64,000 bases of DNA, from NCBI RefSeq assembly GCF_016755875.1, contig NZ_BNED01000005.1, positions 4,540,001 to 4,604,000 of the forward strand, given 5' to 3'. The DNA comes from Streptomyces spororaveus. Its GTDB lineage: Bacteria > Actinomycetota > Actinomycetes > Streptomycetales > Streptomycetaceae. The notes under the pieces were generated by a model. That model saw only the letters and a list, made by a program, of their open reading frames with translations. It ran no database searches and had not been told where the DNA came from. Shown here in pieces: positions 1 through 8,029 of the stretch (position 1 is the first letter of the stretch; each line of letters opens with the position of its first letter). The translations under genes and the position numbers were made by a program.

Positions 1-1246
1 GGGCCGTCTCAGCCAAGCTGACCCCGGACCGCAGCCAGAAGGACACGCAGGCGTGACGCAGGTCGTACGGGATGAACGCGAGCGGGGATGCCGCCTGCGC
101 CGGAGTGAGGGCCCGACGTCGAGCTTCTTTCCACACCGCCCCGTACTCCTGGGACCGGATCGGGCCTCCCCGGACAGCCTGGAACAATCGGCCGTCGGTG
201 CCAGCACCGAACTGCTCGATGTGCTCGCGCAGGAGGACGACCAGGGCGGGCGGGATCGGCACACGACGGACGGTCCGCCGGGCACGGTGCTTGAGCCCTC
301 GTTCCTCGTACGGCATCCCATCATCTGTCCACCCGGATCCGACCTGCGGACGAGCCCCGGAGAGGTCTACCCGCCCCCATCCGGTCTCGGGGAGACTGCA
401 CTGATCCAGGCTGAGCACCGAGACCTCTTCGGGTCGCATGGCCGCGTAGTACATGCACCCGAAGAACGCCACAAGATGCTCACCTCGGAGGCCCTGCCCG
501 CGTACGCCGTCGAGCAGCAGCCGGGCTTGTGCCGGCGTGGCGACGCTTCGTTCGTCCAGCTCTTCGACGGCCTTCGGGGTCTCCCAGTGCACACGGTGTA
601 GGGGATTGCTGGGGAGTAGCTCCTTCTCGACTGCCAGGCGCAGACAGTTGCTCAGCACGGCCCGGCGGCGTCGGATGGTGTTCGGCGCCGCCGACTTTCC
701 GTCCTTCCGCCTTGCCAGTCCATCCAGAACCGCGCGCATCTTGCTCGCGCTGTCGAGATCCACCATCGCGGGAGAGTTCTTCTCGACCCACGCCAGGGCC
801 CGAGCCTCATCCTCGGGCGGATCCTGCCCGTGCCGGCCAGCATTGAACGCCCACTGATAGAGCGCACGCCGCAGCAGCTCGTCGTCCGGCCGGCCCCTGC
901 CGTGCGGGCAGAGCGTCATCGTGGCGATGCTCAGGCTCTCGGCGATGCTCGCGCGATGCTTTGCGGCAGCCTGTGGCCACTTCATTGCGACGTGACCCCG
1001 TGCGTGCTCGTACCAGGACGTGCGGTTGAGCTGGCGGAGTTCCGAGACCGGTAGCCCGGTTTCAGTGTCGAAGGCCTCGCCCCGTCCGGCGGCGGTCACG
1101 AGCTGGGCCCTGCGAGCATCCGCGAGCGTCTTGGTCAGGAACGGTTCCTGATGAACCTTGCCGTCAACGATCCAACGAAGCTGAAAGGGCGCGCTCTTGC
1201 TGGCGCGCCGTCGGATGTTCCAGACGCGCACGTCATAGGTCTGCAT
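1..1246 (-). CDS. int: Site-specific tyrosine integrase (3' end outside window)
   Basis: Catalyses attP x attB recombination for the element. About 415 codons are visible, open to the left edge, so the C-terminus is missing. The start ATG at 1246 has GGAG about 6 bases upstream. The protein begins MQTYDVRVWNIRRRA, has an N-terminal SAM-like core-binding region, then the catalytic domain. The first catalytic arginine lies in AAMRPEEVSVL, and the H-x-x-R box is in YDLRHACVSFWLRSG close to the edge. The final tyrosine is not in the window. It is followed upstream by xis, as in pSAM2-like elements. Assignment to the phage-type integrase family is secure; the target tRNA is inferred from attR at 12.5 kb. 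Confidence 0.93.
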   Translation of the reverse strand, partial: MQTYDVRVWNIRRRASKSAPFQLRWIVDGKVHQEPFLTKTLADARRAQLVTAAGRGEAFDTETGLPVSELRQLNRTSWYEHARGHVAMKWPQAAAKHRASIAESLSIATMTLCPHGRGRPDDELLRRALYQWAFNAGRHGQDPPEDEARALAWVEKNSPAMVDLDSASKMRAVLDGLARRKDGKSAAPNTIRRRRAVLSNCLRLAVEKELLPSNPLHRVHWETPKAVEELDERSVATPAQARLLLDGVRGQGLRGEHLVAFFGCMYYAAMRPEEVSVLSLDQCSLPETGWGRVDLSGARPQVGSGWTDDGMPYEERGLKHRARRTVRRVPIPPALVVLLREHIEQFGAGTDGRLFQAVRGGPIRSQEYGAVWKEARRRALTPAQAASPLAFIPYDLRHACVSFWLRSGVSLAETA

Positions 1247-1310
1247 GCAGCTCTCCTGAAAGGCCGAAGGGGCCCACTGACGCGTGGGCCCCTTCGTAGT
1301 CGTATGGCGG

Positions 1311-1496
1311 TTAGGCAGCGCTGGTGCAGGTCTCCCACCAGGCATCGAGGTCCGCGCGCCGAACGCGGATCTGTCCGTTGGGCAGCTTCTGCAACCGGGG
1401 AGCCTGTCCCCGGGCGCGCATTCGGTAGAAGGCAGCTCGGCTCATCCCGATCTCGTCCAGCACCTCGGGGAGTCTGAGCATCTGCGGGCGGGCCAT
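1311..1496 (-). CDS. xis: Excisionase / MerR-type HTH DNA-binding protein
   Basis: A 61-residue protein, MARPQMLRLPEVLDEIG onwards, with the helix-turn-helix of the AlpA/excisionase family: residues about 8-25 'LRLPEVLDEIGMSRAAFYR' are followed by a wing ending in a Trp pair (DAWW). This family bends the att arms and drives integrase towards excision. The start at 1496 is preferred because a GGAG box precedes it; the longer frame upstream has no ribosome site. The gene lies 64 bases upstream of int and is probably cotranscribed with it. Directly upstream are iteron-like CGCGGACC repeats that could also regulate it. Confidence 0.88.
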   Translation of the reverse strand: MARPQMLRLPEVLDEIGMSRAAFYRMRARGQAPRLQKLPNGQIRVRRADLDAWWETCTSAA

Positions 1497-1552
1497 CGTC
1501 CACTCCTCGCTGTCTGACGTCTTGAAGAAGTTGCTTTCACAATGTCGTGGGT

Positions 1553-1708
1553 CGCGGACCATCGCGGACCACCCGGTCTGACCTGCGGGTTTCCGGGGAT
1601 GGTGCGCGGACCATCGCGGACCGCCCGTGAAGGGTGCGGTCCGCGATGGGCGCGTTTCGGGGGCCGGTGAACGTGCAGGTCAGAGGGTGTGGTCCGCGTT
1701 GGTCCGCG
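1553..1708. repeat. Iteron-like cluster of CGCGGACC half-sites
   Basis: Seven perfect copies of the octamer CGCGGACC lie in 156 bases between xis and the end of the helicase gene. Four are on plus (1553, 1563, 1605, 1615). Three are on minus (1638-1645, 1691-1698, 1701-1708). Six form pairs spaced exactly 10 bases apart, one helical turn. Placement next to replication genes suggests either the element's replication origin bound by the Prim-Pol/helicase, or an operator for xis-int. Function is inference; the repeats are directly visible. Confidence 0.7.
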
Positions 1709-1732
1709 ACCCGGCGGAATGTAGGCCGAGTG

Positions 1733-3118
1733 CTATGCCGGGGAGGGGCGCAGGGTGATTCCGGTGTAGGTGCGGACGCGGATGCCGCCGTCGCGGGGTC
1801 GGGTGGTGGTGAGTTGGGGGACGACGGATTGGAGGTTGCGGCCGAAGATCTGTTTGGTGCCGGCGCGTACGCCGTTGTCTTCGGCCCACTCGCGCCAGAC
1901 GTTCCACAGGGCGTCCACCTGTACTTCGCAGGCGGGGCCGGTGGTGCAGCGTTCGCGGACGAACGCGCTGGTGGGTGACGCGGTGTCCTGCATGATCATG
2001 ACTGCGTCCTGTGAGGACTCCGGCTGGGTGATGCGGCCGGTGCGTTCCAGGCGGGCCAGGCCTTCGAGGGCCCAGTTGAGGATGCCGGGCATTTCGGCGG
2101 CGAGCTTTGCGTCCAGGCCGGTGTCCTCGCGGCCGAGCCAGGACACGGTCAGGTTCAGCACGATGAATCGGCGGGCGATGACTCCGGAGGAGTCCCCGAA
2201 GGAGGGCAGTTCGTTGGTGAGGACCATCAGCCGGGTGGGGAGCTTGCCCGTCCAGGCCTCGCGGAATTTGCGGTCGATGTCGATGGTGTCCTCGCCGGAG
2301 ATGGTCAGCAGCCGCTCCACCACGCCGCTGTCGTTCCCGGACAGGCGCGCGTCGGCGATGACGGCGAGCGGCTTGCCGATCAGGGAGGCGAGTCCGAAGT
2401 TCGTGCCCAGGGCCGAGAGGGGCGGTCCGGCGATGTTCTCCTCGCCGACCAGTTCCTTCATGACCCGGGCGATGGTGCCCTTCCCGGAACGGGTCGGACC
2501 CTTCAGGAGCAGGATCTTCTGCTGGTCGGTCCGCCCGGACAGGACGTAGCCGAACCACTCCTGCAAGGCTGCGATCGAGGCGGGGTCGTCGGGCCACAGC
2601 TCGTGCAGGAAGCTGTCCCAGTTCGGGGCGACGGCTTGCCGGTCGTACTCGAAGGGGACAGAGACGATGTTGAAGAACCCGGGGGTGTGGGGCAGTAGCG
2701 CCCGGTCCCGGATCCGCAGGAGCCCGTTCTGACACGCGACGATCGGACTGCGGTCAGCTGCGGCCTTCTCCCGGTCGATCCAGGAGGGAGCGTCCACCTC
2801 TGTGGGCAGGAGGGTGACGGCGAACAGGGCGTCCAGGAGGTTGCCGAGCTTGGTACGGGTCGGAGCCCAGTCCCGGACCTCGGGCAGACCGTCCTTGTCG
2901 AGCCCGGCCACGTAGGTGGCGTGCTCCAACTGCTCGTACAGCCGCTTGCGCATCAGCAGGTCCTCGAACTCACGCCAGCAGGTACCCGTCCAGTGCATCC
3001 ACGACCCCCGCCACCGCCTGCACAGCAGACGGCCCTGCCCGTCCTGCCAGCCGGGCAGAATCCGCCGGGCGACGGCCATCGGGTTGGACGGAGCAGGCAG
3101 CTCCTCGGCGAGGCTCAT
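1733..3118 (-). CDS. P4-family phage/plasmid primase-helicase (SF3 helicase)
   Basis: A 461-residue replicative helicase. The Walker A motif GPTRSGKGT sits near the middle (about residue 210), followed by the Walker B/sensor region around 'IADARLS' and 'MVLTNELPSFGD'. This is the layout of the P4 alpha-protein C-terminal helicase domain with an upstream D5_N-like region. The start ATG at 3118 has GGGAGG upstream; the longer frame would run into the next gene. It overlaps the small upstream gene by ATGA. With the Prim-Pol gene two positions upstream it forms a split primase-helicase, the RepPP type of AICE replicon. It should unwind the element's origin during autonomous replication after excision. 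Confidence 0.88.
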   Translation of the reverse strand: MSLAEELPAPSNPMAVARRILPGWQDGQGRLLCRRWRGSWMHWTGTCWREFEDLLMRKRLYEQLEHATYVAGLDKDGLPEVRDWAPTRTKLGNLLDALFAVTLLPTEVDAPSWIDREKAAADRSPIVACQNGLLRIRDRALLPHTPGFFNIVSVPFEYDRQAVAPNWDSFLHELWPDDPASIAALQEWFGYVLSGRTDQQKILLLKGPTRSGKGTIARVMKELVGEENIAGPPLSALGTNFGLASLIGKPLAVIADARLSGNDSGVVERLLTISGEDTIDIDRKFREAWTGKLPTRLMVLTNELPSFGDSSGVIARRFIVLNLTVSWLGREDTGLDAKLAAEMPGILNWALEGLARLERTGRITQPESSQDAVMIMQDTASPTSAFVRERCTTGPACEVQVDALWNVWREWAEDNGVRAGTKQIFGRNLQSVVPQLTTTRPRDGGIRVRTYTGITLRPSPA

Positions 3119-3432
3119 GCGGCCTTCCTCCCTTCCTCGGTGGGGGTGATGTGCGGGCAGTCGGTGCGGTGCTGCTCGTGGTCGGCGATCAGAGCGAGCG
3201 CCCGCCGCTGTCCGGCGGCGAACAGGTCCCGTCCGCACGCGCACCAGGACCGGACGGACGGGGTCACGCCGCGCCCAGGGGCGTTGATGTGGAGCCAGGC
3301 GACGGGGCGGCGTCCGTCGTCCCAGCGCGGGTCAGAGCGAAGGGCAGAAGGGACGCCTTCGGCGACGACCTTCGGCGCGCTACCGCCGTCGATGGTGGGG
3401 GTCGGTTCGGCGGAGCGGGGGCCGGTGGTCAC
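3115..3432 (-). CDS. Small hypothetical protein with Cys/His metal-site pattern
   Basis: A 105-residue protein between the Prim-Pol and helicase genes, overlapping both by 4 bases (GTGA at its start, ATGA at its end), so translation of all three is coupled. The first half is polar and probably disordered. The second half has CAC followed by a downstream H-x2-H...C-P-H pattern (SWCACGRDLFAAG ... HEQHRTDCPHI), suggesting a zinc knuckle. I do not recognise the family. The position suggests a replication accessory or a linker piece of a once-fused primase-helicase. Confidence 0.7.
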   Translation of the reverse strand: MTTGPRSAEPTPTIDGGSAPKVVAEGVPSALRSDPRWDDGRRPVAWLHINAPGRGVTPSVRSWCACGRDLFAAGQRRALALIADHEQHRTDCPHITPTEEGRKAA

Positions 3433-4328
3433 GATGCCCTCACCGCCACAGCGGCAAGGCCGCGCGTGACCGCCCGCTCGGCGTACGCCTCAGGCACTCC
3501 GACATCGACGGCCGCGTCGATGACCTGGCGTCCGAGCATCTCCAGACCGCACGGCCCCGGGCATGCGGTGTGCTGGTTGGCGAGGAACCGGGCGACCCCG
3601 TAGGCGGCACTGCCGGCACCCTCGTTAAGGCAGGCGGCGACCTTGGCGAGACCACGATCAAGGGCGGTCTGGACGAAGGCGCTGGTGTGGCGGCAGCCAG
3701 TGGCCACCGACCGGTCCCACCGGGCGCGGGCCGGAGACGAAGAGTCCACCCCCACGCGAAGGGGCCGGGTGGCCTCTTCCTTCACGACCAGCGCGCGGAC
3801 AACGTCCGGCAGAACGGTGATGGGGCCAGCGCCCGGGCCCCGCCACACGGCGTAGGACATCAGGGACTTGATGTCGACGCCGGGCCGGACGTGGTTGGCG
3901 GACTGCATGGCGCCCCGGTAGATCCAGTGCTCCCCCCGCGTCGTCGGCACGGTCTTCGTTGTGGGAAGCGTCTGGCGGGCCCACGTGATGGCGTCGGCGT
4001 TGTCGAGGTCGACGACCGTGAAGCCCGCGCCACCGGGGTGGTAGGCGACGGCACCGGCCTGCTGCCAGGCCCGAGCCCACGCCAAGGAGGTGAGGACGGC
4101 CGGGTCCGTGGTGGCGGCGGCCCAGCCGTGGCAGGGGGCCGGGCACTGGCAGGGCCCGGCGGCCTTCATGTTCGGGCGGTCGCCGCACTGGCAGGGCCCG
4201 GCGGCTTTGTTGCTGGTGCAGGCGGGGCAGTTCCCGATGGGTAGCTTGCCCGCCCGCAGGGGCAGGACAGGCAGCCCCAGTTCGGCGAGCCAGAGCGCGG
4301 TCTGCAGGTGCCCGGTCGCGGCGCTCAT
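3429..4328 (-). CDS. Bifunctional DNA primase/polymerase (Prim-Pol) replication protein
   Basis: A 299-residue archaeo-eukaryotic primase-like protein. The Prim-Pol N-terminal signature begins MSAATGHLQTALWLAELG, then 'LPVLPLRAGKLP'. A Cys-rich zinc insertion follows (CPACTSNKAAGPCQCG, then CQCPAPCHG). The catalytic acidic motif is FTVVDLDNAD and the RGEHWIYRG segment follows. The family makes primers for plasmid and phage replication. The start ATG at 4328 overlaps the methyltransferase stop (ATGA). The insertion repeats a short AAGPCQC unit twice, a small internal duplication. Pairing with the downstream SF3 helicase defines a RepPP-type AICE replicon. Confidence 0.9.
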   Translation of the reverse strand: MSAATGHLQTALWLAELGLPVLPLRAGKLPIGNCPACTSNKAAGPCQCGDRPNMKAAGPCQCPAPCHGWAAATTDPAVLTSLAWARAWQQAGAVAYHPGGAGFTVVDLDNADAITWARQTLPTTKTVPTTRGEHWIYRGAMQSANHVRPGVDIKSLMSYAVWRGPGAGPITVLPDVVRALVVKEEATRPLRVGVDSSSPARARWDRSVATGCRHTSAFVQTALDRGLAKVAACLNEGAGSAAYGVARFLANQHTACPGPCGLEMLGRQVIDAAVDVGVPEAYAERAVTRGLAAVAVRAS

Positions 4329-5008
4329 GCGGCCACCGCCATGGTGTTCAGGTGGGCGAGCACCTGGTGGCCGATCCAGTGGGTGTATGCCGGGGGGATG
4401 CATTCGCGGATGCCGTCGCGGTTCATCCAGGGGACGTCCATGTCGGCGCGGACGTAAGGGACGTTGGAGAAGTTGCCGACGGCGTGGTACCAGTCGCCCT
4501 CCCGCAGCGGGCGGCCCATCTTGGTGAGGGGCGCGGTGTGGGGCTGGTGGGCGGGCGGGGTGAGGGTGAAGCCTCCGCCGGTCTCGAAGAGGCGGTGGCG
4601 GTAGGTCCGCATCCCGAACACGGCCGCGCACATCACCACCGGGTTTCGCAGTTCCGGGGCGGCCTCTACGACGTTCTCGATGACCCACGGTCGGCCGGTG
4701 GCCTCCAGGGCCTGCCGGACGGGGGCGATCAGGTTGGGGTGTTCGCGGCCCTGGATCTTCTGGGTGCGGGAGTAGCGCTGGCAGGGCGGGGAGGCATGGA
4801 TGAAGTCGAAGCCGGCGCCGAACTTGCGGATGAAGGCGATGGCGTCGCCCTGGTGGAAGCCGAGCGGGTAGCGGGTCTGTGCGGTGAGGTCGACGCCGAT
4901 GACGTCGAATCCGGCGCGGTGGTAGCCCATGCCGGCGCCGCCCTGGCAGCAGAACGCGTCCAGTAAGCGCGGCTGGTGCTCTCGCCGGATGTCGGTGGTG
5001 TGGGTCAT
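4325..5008 (-). CDS. Cytosine-C5 DNA methyltransferase (orphan)
   Basis: A 227-residue enzyme with the ordered C5-methyltransferase motifs: motif I LLDAFCCQGGAGMGYHRAG for AdoMet, motif IV ASPPCQRYS with the catalytic Cys, motif VI WVIENV, and motif VIII RHRLFE. It is short compared with typical enzymes (300-400 residues), with a small target-recognition part. No restriction endonuclease gene is adjacent, so it is probably a solitary methyltransferase that protects the element from host restriction, or marks DNA during single-strand to double-strand conversion. It overlaps the Prim-Pol start by 4 bases and heads the replication operon. Sequence specificity cannot be read from the protein by eye. 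Confidence 0.92.
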   Translation of the reverse strand: MTHTTDIRREHQPRLLDAFCCQGGAGMGYHRAGFDVIGVDLTAQTRYPLGFHQGDAIAFIRKFGAGFDFIHASPPCQRYSRTQKIQGREHPNLIAPVRQALEATGRPWVIENVVEAAPELRNPVVMCAAVFGMRTYRHRLFETGGGFTLTPPAHQPHTAPLTKMGRPLREGDWYHAVGNFSNVPYVRADMDVPWMNRDGIRECIPPAYTHWIGHQVLAHLNTMAVAA

Positions 5009-5041
5009 GCTGGGTCTCTCCAGTTCTTGTGTGTGCTGGAT

Positions 5042-5081
5042 GAGAGCGGCCCCGTTTCATTGGCGTGAGGGGGCCGCTCTC
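5042..5081 (-). terminator. Strong hairpin between traB and the methyltransferase gene
   Basis: A perfect 12-bp inverted repeat, GAGAGCGGCCCC at 5042-5053 and GGGGCCGCTCTC at 5070-5081, with a 16-base loop. It lies between the end of the translocase gene and the methyltransferase start, so it may end the tra transcript. A long U-tract is absent, as is common in Streptomyces. Confidence 0.6.
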
Positions 5082-5119
5082 GACATGTCGGATGGGTGAT
5101 GCGGAGCCTCTGCCGCGGG

Positions 5120-5283
5120 TGAGTCAGGGAGGCGTGGGCACCCCCTGCTGGGGTGCGTGTGGAGGGGGTTTCGGGGGTCTGACCTGCGGAGCCTCCCTGC
5201 CTCCCTGGTGGATCATTTGTGCAGGTCAGGCCCAGGGAGGTGGGTCAGGGAGCCGGTCAGGGAGTTCTCCCTGCCTCCCTGGC
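5120..5283. repeat. clt-like cluster of CAGGGAG repeats next to traB
   Basis: The heptamer CAGGGAG or its complement CTCCCTG recurs about eight times in 160 bases directly beyond the 3' end of the TraB gene. There are plus copies in GTCAGGGAG contexts near 5123, 5244 and 5256, another at 5233, and complementary copies near 5193, 5201, 5267 and 5275. In Streptomyces plasmids such as pSVH1, the TraB winged-helix tail binds octamer repeats (TRS) in clt near traB. The position matches; the repeat unit differs from the known GACCCGGA. Assignment as clt is inference. Confidence 0.6.
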
Positions 5284-5303
5284 CGATGCGGGGGCGGCTC
5301 CCT

Positions 5304-7427
5304 CTACTTGGTGGCGGAAGCGGAACCGTCCTCGGGGCGGTTGGTGAGGGCGCGGGTGATGCGGTCGCGGCCGATGACCATGCGGCCGTCGGACTTGTAG
5401 GGCTCGGCGCCGGTGCCGTCGAGGACGCGCTTGAGGTCGATGAACGACCACCGCCCGTACGCCTTGCCGTTCAGCGCGGCGAGCCGCTTGAGCACCTCCT
5501 GTGTGAGGACGCGGGCCTCGGTGCCGAGGACGGTGAGGATGTCCGCGAGGGGGTCGGATTCGTCCGCCGCTGCGACGGTGTGCGCGGTGGTGATGCCATC
5601 GCGGAGGGCCTTGGCTCGGTCGGCGACTTCGGCTGCCTGTTCGTCGTCGATGTAGTGCGTCCGTACCGTGATGGAGGTCTGGCCGGCGGGGATGGTGATG
5701 CCGCCGGAGGCGACGACGACGGTTCCCTTGTCGAGGTCCTGGCGCAGCAGGTGGGGTGCGGCGCCGCCGTCGACGGCCTTGTCGCCCAGGGCCATGCGGG
5801 CCTGGGACTCGGTGCCCAGGACCAGGGAGATACGCGTGTGGGCGCCTTCACGGACGAGCTTGGGAAGGTTCTGATCGGTCGGGTCCTGCGTCCCCTCCCA
5901 CAGCAGCACGTCCACGGCCCGACCCTGGTTGTGGATCTTCCGGACGGCCATGAAGTACCGGCTGGTGGCCTTGGAGCCGCCGTAGGGACGCTTGTCGGCG
6001 CCGACGGCCGGACACATGAACGCGACCTGCGCCTCGTCCACGATGCCGATCAGCGGTGTGAACACGGTCCCGGGCGGCATCTGGATGCGGCGTTCCATCT
6101 CCGCGACCAGCTCTTCGACCATCTCGGTCGCCTGGATGACGTGCTCGTCGGTCGGGCCCTGGATCAGGGTCGTGGCGAGTCCGTCGAACATGCCCCAGTC
6201 GCCCACGCCCTTGAGGTCGGCGATCCGGAACTCCACCGTCTTGTCGAGGGCGAGCCACAGGGCGAGGGCGCGCAGGGCGGCGGTCTTGCCCTGGTTCGAG
6301 AGTCCGGTGGCGAGGATGTGGCGCTGGTACAGACTCAGGGTGGCAGCGTCGCCGCGCAGGTCCTGGCCCCACGGCGCCTTGCCCGTCTTGTAGTTCGCGG
6401 CCGCCTTGGGGTCCGTGACCAGCGGGGAAGGGCCGATCGGCTCGTCGAGCGCGCCGGAATCGGCGATCCACAGCCGGACGGTGCGGGCGGCGGCAGGGAG
6501 GGTGATGAACACTTCGTGCTCGTGCCGTCCCAGGTTCTCCGCGAGCTTGCGGCGACGCCCCTGCACCTCCTTGGTCGAGACCCCCGAGGGAAGGGTGGCG
6601 TCAACCTCTACGCCGCATCCGGCGATCCGGATCGGGCCGAGCATCGCGGCGCCGGCGTCGCCCATCTCCTTGATGGCCTTCCGCATCGGCGCGATACCCA
6701 GGTCACGCAGGGCGGTGACCACGATCGACGGGGTGATCGGCGCGCCCGCGTCGTCACGCTGCTGCGCGGGCAGCGCCCACTGGGGTGCGGTCTGCCGCTG
6801 CCGGCCGACTCCCCACAGGGCCAGTAACCCGAGCCACGGGCTGATCGTGACGGCCGGTCCCCACACGACGGTGGCGACGTGGACGGCCGCTGCGATCGCC
6901 TCGATCACAGCGGTGATCGGGGCGAGGATCCAGGTGGCGTCCTTGTTGGCTATGGCCAGCACGATCCCGAGCAGCAGCAGGCCACCGATGGTGAGGCCCG
7001 CCCCGTACGCGGCACTCTTGACCGCGTCCTGGGGGGCTTTCAGCAGGTCCATGCGGCGGTGGTGGCGGGCGGAGCGGAAGCGGGTGAGGCGGTCCTCCCA
7101 CTCCTTGGCTTCCTCGAAGTTCCCCGCGGCCTCGGCGGCGCGGATCATCCGCTCGTAGCGGGAGCCGGTCCGCCCGTCCCACGCACGCTTGGCCGTGATC
7201 CGGGTACCGCCGAGCACGTACATGCCGTGCCGGGCCACCAGCCGAGCTGCCGTACGGGCCGGCTCGCTGGTGACGGCCGCACGCAGGCTGCGTGCCGTGC
7301 GCTTCCACCGTCGTACGGGCCGGACCGAATCCGGGGCGGCTACAGCCGGGGTCTCGGGGGTGTCGCCGGGGAGTGTGTAGGTGCCGGTTGTGGGGTCTTT
7401 GAAGAGGGGGACGACGTTGTCGGTCAT
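5304..7427 (-). CDS. traB: TraB-type FtsK/SpoIIIE DNA translocase
   Basis: A 707-residue conjugal transfer motor that moves double-stranded DNA between mycelial cells. The N-terminal soluble part is followed by two or three membrane segments at about residues 145-215 (GLTIGGLLLLGIVLAIA; WLGLLALWGVG). The ATPase domain has a Walker A-like GLSNQGKT near residue 385 and Walker B LIGIVDEAQ near 470. A C-terminal winged-helix-like region (about 640-700, VLKRLAALNGKAYGRWSFID) would read repeated DNA sites. The start at 7427 has AGGAG upstream. Downstream lie clt-like repeats. The P-loop deviates from the consensus GxxGxGKT but is normal for this family. Confidence 0.92.
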   Translation of the reverse strand: MTDNVVPLFKDPTTGTYTLPGDTPETPAVAAPDSVRPVRRWKRTARSLRAAVTSEPARTAARLVARHGMYVLGGTRITAKRAWDGRTGSRYERMIRAAEAAGNFEEAKEWEDRLTRFRSARHHRRMDLLKAPQDAVKSAAYGAGLTIGGLLLLGIVLAIANKDATWILAPITAVIEAIAAAVHVATVVWGPAVTISPWLGLLALWGVGRQRQTAPQWALPAQQRDDAGAPITPSIVVTALRDLGIAPMRKAIKEMGDAGAAMLGPIRIAGCGVEVDATLPSGVSTKEVQGRRRKLAENLGRHEHEVFITLPAAARTVRLWIADSGALDEPIGPSPLVTDPKAAANYKTGKAPWGQDLRGDAATLSLYQRHILATGLSNQGKTAALRALALWLALDKTVEFRIADLKGVGDWGMFDGLATTLIQGPTDEHVIQATEMVEELVAEMERRIQMPPGTVFTPLIGIVDEAQVAFMCPAVGADKRPYGGSKATSRYFMAVRKIHNQGRAVDVLLWEGTQDPTDQNLPKLVREGAHTRISLVLGTESQARMALGDKAVDGGAAPHLLRQDLDKGTVVVASGGITIPAGQTSITVRTHYIDDEQAAEVADRAKALRDGITTAHTVAAADESDPLADILTVLGTEARVLTQEVLKRLAALNGKAYGRWSFIDLKRVLDGTGAEPYKSDGRMVIGRDRITRALTNRPEDGSASATK

Positions 7428-7468
7428 GCTGAGAACTCCTGCTCTCGCTGACAAGCGGGTGGGTAGGG

Positions 7469-7515
7469 CCCGGGGCGGCCGGCGTTCTTTGGCGAGAGGG
7501 ACGGCCGCCCCGGGG
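7469..7515 (-). terminator. GC-rich hairpin upstream of traB
   Basis: An inverted repeat CCCGGGGCGGCCG (7469-7481) / CGGCCGCCCCGGGG (7502-7515) with a 20-base loop. It sits between the small gene ending at 7521 and the traB start, so it probably ends or attenuates the upstream operon before traB. Confidence 0.55.
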
Positions 7516-7520
7516 CACAG

Positions 7521-7751
7521 CTACTTCCTGGTGTTCTTGGCGCGGGCTTTGCGGGCGGCCTTCTCGGCCGCCGCCGCGTCTGCGGCCTGCTGGGCCTCGC
7601 GTTCGCGGGCGCCGTCGATGATCCGCTCGACCTTGCGTTCCAAATCGCCCTGGTAGACGTTCTCTCCGGCGACGCCACGCTTGGCCATCCGGCCGATGTA
7701 CCAGCCGATCTGCGCGGTCTCCCGCGCCGTGAACTTCGGGTCCTTCGCCAT
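7521..7751 (-). CDS. Small basic AICE protein (DUF6257-like)
   Basis: A 76-residue protein with an Ala/Lys/Arg-rich C-terminal helix. It starts MAKDPKFTARETAQIGWYIG at 7751 behind GAGGGAG. An amphipathic N-terminal half is followed by a coiled-coil-like charged tail. From memory it resembles the DUF6257 family found almost only on Streptomyces integrative elements; the role is unknown. It lies between the spread-protein operon and traB, with hairpins on both sides, so it is possibly a separate small transcript. Confidence 0.72.
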   Translation of the reverse strand: MAKDPKFTARETAQIGWYIGRMAKRGVAGENVYQGDLERKVERIIDGAREREAQQAADAAAAEKAARKARAKNTRK

Positions 7752-7792
7752 CACGGGACTCCCTCCGGGACCGGTCTGTCCGGTCCCCCGCC

Positions 7793-7813
7793 CGCCCCGG
7801 AGATACCGGGGCG
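7793..7813. terminator. Short perfect hairpin
   Basis: CGCCCCGG (7793-7800), loop AGATA, CCGGGGCG (7806-7813), in the 74-base gap between two small AICE genes. It is likely a transcription terminator or mRNA 3' stabiliser for the operon ending at 7826. Confidence 0.5.
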
Positions 7814-7825
7814 GACAGGCGACCG

Positions 7826-8017
7826 TCAGGCGGCCCGCAGTTCGTGCGTGTGGCAAAGGACGGGCCCGATCAGCGGGCTGATCCGGTGCACTGTCCACCG
7901 GCCGACTGTCCGGGGACCGGGTGGTACCTCGTCCAGGATCCGGCCGGTCTTGCCGACGGCTCGGGGATCGTCCTCACAGGAAGCGATCAGGACTCTGTCT
8001 CCTGCCTTGAAGGCCAT
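7826..8017 (-). CDS. Small hypothetical AICE protein (KOW-like)
   Basis: A 63-residue protein starting MAFKAGDRVLIASCEDD, ending CHTHELRAA. The opening 'GDRVLI...GKTGRIL' resembles a small SH3/KOW-like beta barrel, but the match is too short for a firm family call. It is the last gene of the minus-strand operon descending from 10215 and lies 12 bases after the preceding gene. Function unknown. Confidence 0.65.
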   Translation of the reverse strand: MAFKAGDRVLIASCEDDPRAVGKTGRILDEVPPGPRTVGRWTVHRISPLIGPVLCHTHELRAA

Positions 8018-8029
8018 GGCGCTCTCCTG

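Noticed and set aside
4325..5008. Restriction-modification system
   Set aside because: Only the methyltransferase is present; neighbours are replication and transfer genes, none resembling an endonuclease.
5157..6827. 556-codon plus-strand open frame
   Set aside because: Antisense shadow of traB with no recognisable motif.
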